This document shows positions 23,541 to 31,871 of a stretch of 32,432 bases of DNA, one piece after another. Origin of the DNA: CAYFRC01 sp050946115 (GTDB lineage Bacteria; Bacillota; Clostridia; Christensenellales; Aristaeellaceae); NCBI GenBank assembly GCA_050946115.1, contig JBMNUF010000026.1, forward strand, positions 1 through 32,432. The letters run 5' to 3'. The notes beneath the pieces are model-generated. The model was not told the DNA's origin, made no database searches, and saw only the letters and a list, made by a program, of their open reading frames with translations. Positions within the stretch are counted from its first letter, which is position 1, and every line of letters starts with the position of its first letter. The translations under genes were made by a program, and so were the position numbers.

Positions 23541-25324
23541 TGGGGATTTTGCAGCGGGCGATGGAAACCTACGATGCCATGCACAGTCTTGTGGGCGTCG
23601 AAGAAGAGGGGAAGGAAGTATTAGCGCCGATTGGCCACATCATCACGAAAGTGGAGATCGTAGTGACATTGGACAAAGACGGCAACTTCATTCAAGCGCG
23701 ACCGGCTGATGAAAAAATTATCATCCCTGTCACGGAAGAATCCGCCGGGAGGACGAGCGGGCTTGCTGCACACCCACTGGATGAACAGCTTAGCTATCTG
23801 TCGGGGCTCGATGCCGATAAGAGAACGTTGTATTTGGATCAGCTAAGGGCATGGTGCGACTCTGAATACGCGCATCCCAAGGCGATTGCAGTGCTCAAGT
23901 ATGTTGAGGGAGGAAAGCTTATGGCGGATCTTGCATCCGCCGGGCTCCTGAAGTACGATGAGGACGGCTCGATCAAGAACGAAAAGAACCTCGTGAGCTG
24001 GATCGTAAACGGCTTAGGCGAGAAGAGCGGCCCCGTCTGGCGTGATACAGAATTGATGCAATCGTTTGCCGATTACTACATCGCCTCCCGCGCGGAGGAT
24101 GCAGCGCGATTGTGCATGCTGTCCGGCGAAGAGGCGATTCCGGCGAAGCAGCACCTGAAGGGCGTCTTTTCACTGAATGGAAACGCAAAGATCATTTCGG
24201 CGAACGACAAGCAGAATTTCACCTACCGCGGGCGCTTTCAGACCGACGACGAGGCGTCGACTGTCGGCTATACCGCATCCCAAAAGGCGCATAACGCGCT
24301 GAAATGGGTCGTGACAAACCAAGGCGTGATTCGGGGTGGGCGCGCCTTCGTATGCTGGAATCCGCGCGGAATCACCGTTCCCCGCGTGGGCAATCCGCTG
24401 GTACGGCGGTCGGAATCAAGGCTTTTGCCGAGCGACTACAGAGAAGTGCTCAGGCGGGCAGTGGACGGATGGAAGGAGCAAATTCCGGAGAGTGAAGGGG
24501 TCGTCATCGCGGCCTTCGACGCGGCAACGACGGGTAGGCTCGCCGTCACCTACTACAGCGAGCTGCAGGCGCCCGATTTTATCGACCGCCTCGCGTATTG
24601 GGACGAAACCTGCTGTTGGTACGATACGGGCTGGGGAGTATCGGCACCCTTGTTGTACACGATCGTGCGGTTCGCATTCGGAACGCAGAGAGGCGCCGAA
24701 GGCAAGGTTGAGGCGGACGATCGGGTGCTCGCACAGCATGTGCAGCGCATGATCTCCTGCCGCATCGATCGGGCAGCCTTTCCGCAGGACATCATGCAGG
24801 CGCTTGTGCGCAAGGCAGGTAACCTTCAGGTGTATAGTCCGTCGAATCGCAGGCAACTGCTGTTTACCGCTTGCGCAGGTATACGCAAGTATAGGATAGA
24901 CCGTTTTAAGGAGGACATCGGAATGGCGCTGGAACCGCAGAGAAGAGATCGAAGCTATCAATTCGGAAGGTTGCTCGCGGTCATGGAGAAAATCGAGACG
25001 GATACCTATGACCACGGCGAGTCGCGGCAGCCGAATGCGATTCGCCTGCAGTCCGTTTTCGTACAGAGACCGGGCTATGCGACAAAAATCGTCATGGATC
25101 AGTTGAAGAACGCCTATTATCCGAGGCTGAGCGTCGGATTAAGGATCTTCTACGATCGGCTCATCGGTGAAATCATGGAGCAGATCTGCGCATTTGACGA
25201 ATCGGAATACAACAAGCCCCTGACGGAGACCTATTTGCCTGGCTACTACCTGCAGAAGAATGCACTGTACACCGCGAAAGACAAGGACGAAAACGATATG
25301 GAGGTCGAAGAAGATGAAGTTTGA
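23540..25324 (+). CDS. cas8c: Cas8c (Csd1), Cascade large subunit
   Basis: Large subunit of the type I-C effector complex; it recognises the PAM and helps open target DNA. The protein has 594 residues, usual for Csd1. Recognisable stretches are AAHPLDEQLSYLSGL in the N-terminal third, FSLNGNAKIISANDKQNFTY and GVIRGGRAFVCWNPRG in the middle, and an alpha-helical C-terminal part. The first base of the ATG is the last base of the cas5c stop codon. The 3' end contains a second start with its own ribosome site at 24923, see cas11c. The N-terminal part (about 23560-23950) looks less GC-rich than the rest of the operon by eye. The 3' end overlaps cas7c by 11 bases. Confidence 0.95.
   Translation: MGILQRAMETYDAMHSLVGVEEEGKEVLAPIGHIITKVEIVVTLDKDGNFIQARPADEKIIIPVTEESAGRTSGLAAHPLDEQLSYLSGLDADKRTLYLDQLRAWCDSEYAHPKAIAVLKYVEGGKLMADLASAGLLKYDEDGSIKNEKNLVSWIVNGLGEKSGPVWRDTELMQSFADYYIASRAEDAARLCMLSGEEAIPAKQHLKGVFSLNGNAKIISANDKQNFTYRGRFQTDDEASTVGYTASQKAHNALKWVVTNQGVIRGGRAFVCWNPRGITVPRVGNPLVRRSESRLLPSDYREVLRRAVDGWKEQIPESEGVVIAAFDAATTGRLAVTYYSELQAPDFIDRLAYWDETCCWYDTGWGVSAPLLYTIVRFAFGTQRGAEGKVEADDRVLAQHVQRMISCRIDRAAFPQDIMQALVRKAGNLQVYSPSNRRQLLFTACAGIRKYRIDRFKEDIGMALEPQRRDRSYQFGRLLAVMEKIETDTYDHGESRQPNAIRLQSVFVQRPGYATKIVMDQLKNAYYPRLSVGLRIFYDRLIGEIMEQICAFDESEYNKPLTETYLPGYYLQKNALYTAKDKDENDMEVEEDEV
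24923..25324 (+). CDS. cas11c: Cas11c, small subunit translated from inside cas8c
   Basis: In studied type I-C systems the small subunit of Cascade is made from an internal start within cas8c and equals its C-terminal helical domain. Here an in-frame ATG at 24923 (residue 462 of Cas8c) is preceded by a near-perfect AAGGAGG (24908-24914) at eight bases, a better site than several in this operon. The product would have 133 residues starting MALEPQRRDRSYQFGRLLA, mostly helical, ending in the acidic tail of Cas8c. Size, position and frame fit the known Cas11c. Two copies are expected to line the Cascade belly. Internal initiation is inferred from the ribosome site and family precedent; no expression evidence can be seen. 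Confidence 0.8.
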   Translation: MALEPQRRDRSYQFGRLLAVMEKIETDTYDHGESRQPNAIRLQSVFVQRPGYATKIVMDQLKNAYYPRLSVGLRIFYDRLIGEIMEQICAFDESEYNKPLTETYLPGYYLQKNALYTAKDKDENDMEVEEDEV

Positions 25325-26153
25325 AAAGAAAATCGATTTTGCGCTGCTGGCGTCCGTGAAGAACGCGAACCCGAACGGCGATCCCCTGAACGGCAACAGG
25401 CCCCGCACGGACTACAACGGCTACGGTGAGATTTCGGATGTGTGCATCAAGCGCAAGGTGCGCAATCGCATGCAGGATATGGGGTATCCCATTTTCGTGC
25501 AGTCCGACGACCGCGCGGACGACGGTGCAATCAGCCTGAAGGCAAGGGCAAAGCCCTTGGAGAAAATCAAGGTTCAGGCCGAATTCGCGAATAAGGCGTG
25601 CGAAACATGGCTGGATGTCCGCACATTCGGGCAGGTGTTCGCATTCAAAGGCTTTGGCTGCGAGTCCGTCGGCGTGCGCGGCCCGGTCTCCGTGCATCAG
25701 GCAGTGAGTCTCGATCCGGTGGAGGTGATCTCCATGCAGATCACCAAGAGCGTAAGCGGCGACCGCAAGAACGAATCGGAGCGCGGCAGCGATACCATGG
25801 GCATGAAGCACTTCGTCCGCTTCGGCCTGTATCTGATCAAAGGCTCTGTCAACGTGCAGCTTGCCGAGAAAACGGGCTTTTCCGCCGAGGATGCGGAAAT
25901 CGTCAAGGAATGCCTGAGGACGCTCTTCGTCAACGACGCATCTTCCGCGCGACCCGACGGCTCCATGGAGGTCGTAAAGGTGTACTGGTGGGAGCACAAC
26001 TGCAAGGACGGGCAGTATCCCTCCGCAAAGGTGCATCGCAGCCTGAAGGTGTCCCGCAAGGAAGGTGTTCTGATTCCTGCCTCTGTGGATGATTACGATA
26101 TCGCTTTGGAAGAACTTGAGAATCTGCCCTGTGAAGTGATCGACGGAGTATGA
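25314..26153 (+). CDS. cas7c: Cas7c (Csd2), Cascade backbone subunit
   Basis: Forms the helical backbone that holds the crRNA spacer. The protein has 279 residues from the ATG at 25314 (MKFEKKIDFALLASVKNANP), with GGAGG nine bases upstream (25300-25304), inside the 3' end of cas8c. Typical Csd2 features are the N-terminal RAMP strand followed by NANPNGDPLNGNRPR, the block GVRGPVSVHQAVSLDPVEV, and SDTMGMKHFVRFGLYL. The frame is open further upstream, but those codons overlap cas8c and lack a ribosome site. The 11-base overlap with cas8c and 4-base ATGA overlap with cas4 show a tightly coupled operon. Length is normal for the family. Confidence 0.97.
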   Translation: MKFEKKIDFALLASVKNANPNGDPLNGNRPRTDYNGYGEISDVCIKRKVRNRMQDMGYPIFVQSDDRADDGAISLKARAKPLEKIKVQAEFANKACETWLDVRTFGQVFAFKGFGCESVGVRGPVSVHQAVSLDPVEVISMQITKSVSGDRKNESERGSDTMGMKHFVRFGLYLIKGSVNVQLAEKTGFSAEDAEIVKECLRTLFVNDASSARPDGSMEVVKVYWWEHNCKDGQYPSAKVHRSLKVSRKEGVLIPASVDDYDIALEELENLPCEVIDGV

Positions 26154-26812
26154 CGGAGGAAGATTATCTCCAACTCTCGGGCATCCAGCATTTCTGCTTC
26201 TGCCGCAGGCAGTGGGCGCTCATCCACGTCGAGGATCAATGGAACGAGAACCTGCTTACGGCAGAGGGCAGGCTGCAGCATGAGCGCGTACACGACCCGA
26301 AGATCGAGGACGTGCGAAACGGCGTGGTGACGATGCGCTCGATGATGATCAAATCGGACGCACTCGGCGTCTCCGGGCAGTGCGACGCCGTGGAGTTCAT
26401 TCCCTCGCAGGAAGGCATTTCGTTGAGCTGCAGAAAGGGCTTGTGGGAAGTCCGCCCCGTCGAATACAAGCACGGATCGACCAAGGCGAACGACTGCGAC
26501 AGGCTCCAGGTGGCGGCGCAGGCGATGTGCCTGGAGGAAATGCTCTGCTGCCATATTCCGACCGGCGATCTGTTTTACGCAAAGACCAGAAGGCGGGAGC
26601 ATGTCGAGATTACGGACGATTTGAGGCGGCAGGTGGAGGAGATGTTCAGGGAAATGCACCAAATGCGAAACCGCCGTTACACGCCGAAGGTCGCGCCTAC
26701 GGCGGCTTGTGCAAGCTGTTCCTTGGAGGATGTCTGCCTGCCAAAGCTCCTGAAGAACAGGAAATCCGTGCGCGAATATGTGCTGCGGCATATTCGGGAG
26801 GATGCCGAATGA
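26150..26812 (+). CDS. cas4: Cas4, PAM-selecting adaptation nuclease
   Basis: RecB-like nuclease with an Fe-S cluster that trims prespacers and helps set PAM and orientation during spacer capture. The 220-residue protein shows the N-terminal cysteine in FCRRQWALIH (C18) and the C-terminal group C187, C190 and C196, the four expected cluster ligands. The nuclease core has D79 in SGQCDAVEF and E105-x-K107 in PVEYKHG, then a QxxxY-like helix region beginning DRLQVAAQAMCLEEM. It overlaps cas7c and cas1 by four bases each. Its presence matters for the reverse-complementary spacers in the array, because Cas4 is the factor that normally enforces one orientation. No motif is broken. Confidence 0.95.
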   Translation: MTEEDYLQLSGIQHFCFCRRQWALIHVEDQWNENLLTAEGRLQHERVHDPKIEDVRNGVVTMRSMMIKSDALGVSGQCDAVEFIPSQEGISLSCRKGLWEVRPVEYKHGSTKANDCDRLQVAAQAMCLEEMLCCHIPTGDLFYAKTRRREHVEITDDLRRQVEEMFREMHQMRNRRYTPKVAPTAACASCSLEDVCLPKLLKNRKSVREYVLRHIREDAE

Positions 26813-27840
26813 GAAAGCTGCTGAATACACTGTACATTACCTCGGAGGATATCTATCTTTCGCTCGATGGCGAAAACGTAGTCGCCAATCTTCCTGACGA
26901 CACGCGCAAGCCCTTTCCCCTGCACGGCTTCGAGAGCATCGTTTCCTTCTCGTACAAAGGCGCGTCTCCCGCCCTGATGGGCAAGTGCGTCGAGATGGGA
27001 ATATCCATCGCATTCTATTCTCCGCGGGGAAGGTTTCTCGCGCTGATCGGCAATGAAACGGCGGGGAATGTGCATCTTCGCCGCACGCAGTTTCGTATCG
27101 CGGACGACGAAGCCGCTTCGGTTGCGATCGCGAGAGATTTCATCGTCGCGAAGCTGTATAACGCAAAGAACGTCCTTCTGCGCTGCGCAAGGGATCACGG
27201 AATACGGCTGGATGTTGAAAAGCTGCGTTCTTCGGCCGAAGCCATCGGAAGGTATATGAAGGATGCCGCCATCGTCGAGAACATGGATCGCCTCCGAGGA
27301 ATCGAGGGCAATGCGGCTGCGGAATACTTTCAGGTATTCGATGAGATGATTTTGCAGGACAAGGAGGCGTTTTCCTTCGACGGAAGGAGCAGGCGTCCGC
27401 CGAAGGACAGGGTGAACGCGATGCTTTCCTTTGCATATTCCCTGCTGACTTCGGATTGTGCGTCGGCGCTGCGGGGCGTCGGGCTGGATCCGTATGTCGG
27501 TTTCATGCACGCCGACAGACCCGGGCGGAAGTCGCTGTCTTTGGACCTTGTGGAGGAATTGCGCGCCGTATTTGCGGACAGATTCGTGCTAACCCTGATC
27601 AACAACAGGGTTCTGAATGCAGACGATTTTCTCATTCAGGACAGCGGCGCCGTACTCATGAAGGATTCGGCGCGCAGAACCTTCCTGAACGAATGGCAAA
27701 AACGCAAGAAGGAGCCCATTACGCATCCCTTCCTCGATGAGAAGATCGCATGGGGACAGGTTCCCTATGTGCAGGCTTTGCTCTTGGCGAGATTCGTTCG
27801 CGGCGATCTGGATGCGTATCCGCCGTTTTTCTGGAAGTGA
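26809..27840 (+). CDS. cas1: Cas1, spacer integrase
   Basis: Integrates new spacers at the leader end of the array together with Cas2. The protein has 343 residues from the ATG at 26809 (MRKLLNTLYITSEDIYLSLDG), with GGGAGG seven bases upstream. A longer frame from 26380 exists but lies in a different frame over cas4 and is discarded. The metal-binding residues of the catalytic domain can be placed at Glu166 (RGIEGNAAAEYF), His234 (GFMHADRPGRKSL) and the acidic group at 246-250 (DLVEE). It overlaps cas4 by four bases and is followed by cas2 after an 11-base gap. Type I-C Cas1 of normal length, apparently intact. Confidence 0.97.
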   Translation: MRKLLNTLYITSEDIYLSLDGENVVANLPDDTRKPFPLHGFESIVSFSYKGASPALMGKCVEMGISIAFYSPRGRFLALIGNETAGNVHLRRTQFRIADDEAASVAIARDFIVAKLYNAKNVLLRCARDHGIRLDVEKLRSSAEAIGRYMKDAAIVENMDRLRGIEGNAAAEYFQVFDEMILQDKEAFSFDGRSRRPPKDRVNAMLSFAYSLLTSDCASALRGVGLDPYVGFMHADRPGRKSLSLDLVEELRAVFADRFVLTLINNRVLNADDFLIQDSGAVLMKDSARRTFLNEWQKRKKEPITHPFLDEKIAWGQVPYVQALLLARFVRGDLDAYPPFFWK

Positions 27841-27851
27841 GGAGGGAAGCT

Positions 27852-28142
27852 ATGCTGATGCTGATCACATACGATGTCAATACCTCGGATGCGAGTGGGC
27901 GCCGACGATTGTCTAAGATTGCGAAAGTATGCTGCAATTATGGGCAGAGAGTGCAGAATTCGGTCTTTGAATGCAATCTGGACGGTGCACAACTGGTTCT
28001 TGTACGCGATATGCTCCTGCGGATCATGGATCCGAAACGGGACAGTGTGCGGATTTACAATTTAGGGAACAACTACACGAACAAGATCGAACAGCATGGA
28101 GCAAAGATCTCCTATGATCCGGAAGGCGAATTGATTCTCTGA
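27852..28142 (+). CDS. cas2: Cas2, adaptation endoribonuclease-fold subunit
   Basis: Small ferredoxin-fold protein that bridges two Cas1 dimers in the integration complex. It has 96 residues from the ATG at 27852 (MLMLITYDVNT), with the conserved Asp8 after the first strand, then RRRLSKIAKVCCNYGQRVQNS and the strand VRIYNLG. GGAGGG lies five bases before the ATG. A longer open frame upstream overlaps cas1 and has no ribosome site. It is the last cas gene; the leader and array follow directly on the same strand without an intervening gene. No unusual feature is seen. Confidence 0.96.
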   Translation: MLMLITYDVNTSDASGRRRLSKIAKVCCNYGQRVQNSVFECNLDGAQLVLVRDMLLRIMDPKRDSVRIYNLGNNYTNKIEQHGAKISYDPEGELIL

Positions 28143-28304
28143 CCGCGCGCGAACCTGAAGCTGTCGGAGAAACCCTGGGAGGTTCGCGCCGGAAATCTCC
28201 CGAAGACAGGCAAAATCGCGCGAAATCGAGCGGTTTTGCCCAACGAGAATTGCAACAGATACCATATATTGTGGTGCCTTGCCGAATATCGGGTATATGT
28301 TGCG
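28143..28304 (+). promoter_or_regulatory. CRISPR leader with two inverted repeats
   Basis: 162 bp between the cas2 stop and the first repeat, without an ORF. The first half holds two strong dyads: GCGCGAACC (28147-28155) with GGTTCGCGC (28181-28189), and GGCAAAATCGC (28209-28219) with GCGGTTTTGCC (28230-28240, one G-T pair). The last 60 bp are more AT-rich, and a weak -10 candidate TATATG lies at 28294-28299. Leader identity follows from position upstream of repeat 1 and from the gene order. The dyads may bind integration factors, bend DNA or act on the cas2 transcript end. Confidence 0.75.
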
Positions 28305-29257
28305 GTCGCCCCTCCCGCAGGGGCGTGGATTGAAATCCAAATGGCGGATGAAATCGTCCAAAGCGGAATGTCGCCCCTCCCGCAGGGGCGTGGATTGAAA
28401 TCTCGCCGCGCTGTGCAGCTTTATCGTCCCAAACATGTCGCCCCTCCCGCAGGGGCGTGGATTGAAATGACTACGCGACGAGTGAGGACGCGACGGAAAA
28501 CAAGTCGCCCCTCCCGCAGGGGCGTGGATTGAAATAGCTTGAAATGGTGCATACGGTTTGCCGGATTGCGTCGCCCCTCCCGCAGGGGCGTGGATTGAAA
28601 TAGATTGCAGGCAGGGACGGGGACATATGGTGCCCGTCGCCCCTCCCGCAGGGGCGTGGATTGAAATGAGAATCAGATCGTGCTCGTCTAATGCGTGACC
28701 GTCGCCCCTCCCGCAGGGGCGTGGATTGAAATGTCCTTGAGCCTGTCCATCTCGTTCTTGTCAACGTCGCCCCTCCCGCAGGGGCGTGGATTGAAATAAA
28801 AGCTCGACGACCGCGTGACGCTGCTCGACCGCGTCGCCCCTCCCGCAGGGGCGTGGATTGAAATGCCCCCCTTGGGCTTGATGCAGAACACGAATTTCGT
28901 CGCCCCTCCCGCAGGGGCGTGGATTGAAATTTTTCCTGATCGGCTGGCGGGGGTCGCGCCCATGTCGCCCCTCCCGCAGGGGCGTGGATTGAAATGGCAA
29001 CATCCTGTACGGCGCAACGCAGCAGGTACGTCGCCCCTCCCGCAGGGGCGTGGATTGAAATACTTTCGTGAAAGAGGATAAGTGGGGCGGGCGGTGTCGC
29101 CCCTCCCGCAGGGGCGTGGATTGAAATGCTGTGGCTTATGTGATTGGCCTGTATCCAAACTGTCGCCCCTCCCGCAGGGGCGTGGATTGAAATGGAACTT
29201 TATCAACGGCTGGTTATCGCGCGAGGTCGCCCCTCCCGCAGGGGCGTGGATTGAAAT

Positions 29258-29290
29258 GCTGCCGTTTCTCGTACATGGCGCTTTGTCGCC
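29258..29290 (+). repeat. Spacer 15, same sequence as spacer 42 (31044-31077)
   Basis: The 33-nt spacer starting GCTGCCGTTTCTCG recurs at 31044-31077 with one extra T at its 3' end. The copies lie 27 units apart. The last six bases, GTCGCC, also equal the first six of the repeat. Confidence 0.9.
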
Positions 29291-29388
29291 GTCGCCCCTC
29301 CCGCAGGGGCGTGGATTGAAATCGCTGCTTGTCTTGTCATGCAAACCTGTAATGCCGTCGCCCCTCCCGCAGGGGCGTGGATTGAAAT

Positions 29389-29424
29389 ACTACCACCCCC
29401 TGCCCCCGCCCGACCTCCGCGCGA
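29389..29424 (+). repeat. Spacer 17, member of a four-spacer C-rich family
   Basis: This 36-nt spacer, starting ACTACCACCCCCTG and ending CCTCCGCGCGA, is a variant of spacers 33 (30452-30485), 36 (30647-30680) and 49 (31508-31542). Spacers 33 and 36 are identical 34-mers with six C where this one has five. Spacer 49 lacks one A near its start and ends CGCGCGC. Confidence 0.9.
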
Positions 29425-31836
29425 GTCGCCCCTCCCGCAGGGGCGTGGATTGAAATCCGAGAAAATCCTTGTGCTTAACGATCCAGTCCGCGTCGCCCCT
29501 CCCGCAGGGGCGTGGATTGAAATAAACACGCCGTCACCGCGAGCGACGCGAACTATCTGTCGCCCCTCCCGCAGGGGCGTGGATTGAAATAATGTATTCT
29601 CCTCCTGTTTTTTTGAAATTCGCCGTCGCCCCTCCCGCAGGGGCGTGGATTGAAATGTCAAAATCGGCGCATACCGCGCCGAGATCAACGCGTCGCCCCT
29701 CCCGCAGGGGCGTGGATTGAAATACTACTCCCCCATCCTCAAGTCCTGGAACAAAAAGTCGCCCCTCCCGCAGGGGCGTGGATTGAAATGCGGTCGAGGA
29801 TGTTTATCAAGGGGTCCATCATGGTCGCCCCTCCCGCAGGGGCGTGGATTGAAATCGCGTCCAAGTCCGTTGGCAGGCAGGCGGGGTTAAGGTCGCCCCT
29901 CCCGCAGGGGCGTGGATTGAAATTATGGTATACTATTGTCAGAAGGAAATATAAAGTCGCCCCTCCCGCAGGGGCGTGGATTGAAATGCCAAGAGATACG
30001 AGGTGGCATCTAACAGGATTGTCGCCCCTCCCGCAGGGGCGTGGATTGAAATGAGGCAATCAAAAGCATTATCGGACGGCGGTTAAGTCGCCCCTCCCGC
30101 AGGGGCGTGGATTGAAATCCCGCCCCCTGAACCCACTATATTTTCACTATTGCTGTCGCCCCTCCCGCAGGGGCGTGGATTGAAATTGACTGGAGCATCG
30201 GCTCACTCGACGGCGTGAAGGTCGCCCCTCCCGCAGGGGCGTGGATTGAAATGGTCGGTCACCATCCGACCGTCGTCAGGCGGAGCGCGTCGCCCCTCCC
30301 GCAGGGGCGTGGATTGAAATTAGATGTGTAGGGGCGCCCGTCGTCGGTCATTTTGTCGCCCCTCCCGCAGGGGCGTGGATTGAAATGCGCACATGTCAAG
30401 ATATGCCCGGCGACATATTGTCGCCCCTCCCGCAGGGGCGTGGATTGAAATACTACCACCCCCCTGCCCCCGCCCGACCTCCGCGGTCGCCCCTCCCGCA
30501 GGGGCGTGGATTGAAATACAAAGCATTTTACCATATGTCTTGCATATCCGTCGCCCCTCCCGCAGGGGCGTGGATTGAAATTTCGAAAACACGCCAGACT
30601 ATACGCGCGAGGAGGTCGCCCCTCCCGCAGGGGCGTGGATTGAAATACTACCACCCCCCTGCCCCCGCCCGACCTCCGCGGTCGCCCCTCCCGCAGGGGC
30701 GTGGATTGAAATCGGGCATCTACGAGTGCTACGTAGAAACGGCGCATGTCGCCCCTCCCGCAGGGGCGTGGATTGAAATGTATTCTCCGGGCACGATTTC
30801 AAGATCGTTGACGGTCGCCCCTCCCGCAGGGGCGTGGATTGAAATATCGCGGAAGCATTGATTAACGCTCCCCGGCGCGCGTCGCCCCTCCCGCAGGGGC
30901 GTGGATTGAAATTTCAGCATCTCCGGCGAGGGCGACGGCGATTACTGTCGCCCCTCCCGCAGGGGCGTGGATTGAAATTTCTGTACGCCTTCAAGACCGC
31001 TTGACATGATTGTCGCCCCTCCCGCAGGGGCGTGGATTGAAATGCTGCCGTTTCTCGTACATGGCGCTTTGTCGCCTGTCGCCCCTCCCGCAGGGGCGTG
31101 GATTGAAATCGTCAGCCCCAGCCCCGATACCGCGCCGCGAATGTCGCCCCTCCCGCAGGGGCGTGGATTGAAATAGTTTCGCGATTTCCTCATCCGTATC
31201 GACCTTGCCGGTCGCCCCTCCCGCAGGGGCGTGGATTGAAATTGCAAAGATTCACCGATGAACTTATTGACTATTGTCGCCCCTCCCGCAGGGGCGTGGA
31301 TTGAAATCTCGACCGTTGCGAAAAAACAGAGAAGGAGGATTCGTCGCCCCTCCCGCAGGGGCGTGGATTGAAATAGAAAAACTCGATTTCGAGGGCGATG
31401 ATCTCGCCGTCGCCCCTCCCGCAGGGGCGTGGATTGAAATGACCGATTACACAAACGACGCACAAAAAGTTTGTGGTCGCCCCTCCCGCAGGGGCGTGGA
31501 TTGAAATACTCCACCCCCTGCCCCCGCCCGACCTCCGCGCGCGTCGCCCCTCCCGCAGGGGCGTGGATTGAAATCCGCACGACGACACGACCAATGATTA
31601 CATCTTGTCGCCCCTCCCGCAGGGGCGTGGATTGAAATTTCGGAAACCATACGCTTGAAGCCGAGTACTGGCGTCGCCCCTCCCGCAGGGGCGTGGATTG
31701 AAATAAGGTCGAGTGCGGTAAATCGTGCAGTACTCAAGTCGCCCCTCCCGCAGGGGCGTGGATTGAAATGTAAGACGTGGGTGTGCGCTTTTCCATGCGC
31801 GATAGTCGCCCCTCCCGCAGGGGCGTGGATTGAAAT

Positions 31837-31871
31837 AACATTTCTCAGCATACAATCGACAAAAACGTCGA
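31837..31871 (+). repeat. Spacer 54, reverse complement of spacer 57 (32034-32068)
   Basis: Spacer 54 starts AACATTTCTCAGC and ends AAAAACGTCGA. The reverse complement of spacer 57 starts AACATTTATCAGC and ends identically. The two 35-mers match end to end except at position 8 (C against A). Confidence 0.93.

Noticed and set aside
30273..30298. tRNA or other structured RNA gene in the window
   Set aside because: No tRNA cloverleaf was recognised anywhere by eye. Inverted repeats inside spacers, such as GGTCGG/CCGACC in spacer 30, are isolated and short.
31394..31408. Self-targeting of purF by spacer 47
   Set aside because: The spacer shares only 15 nt with 12598-12612 and mismatches beyond it. 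This is expected by chance between GC-rich coding sequences.
28688..31851. Several apparent proteins with repeated HFNPRPCGRGD or APPAGAWIE motifs
   Set aside because: These are readings of the CRISPR repeat. The mean unit of 66 bp is 22 codons, so the repeat keeps frame and creates false ORFs.
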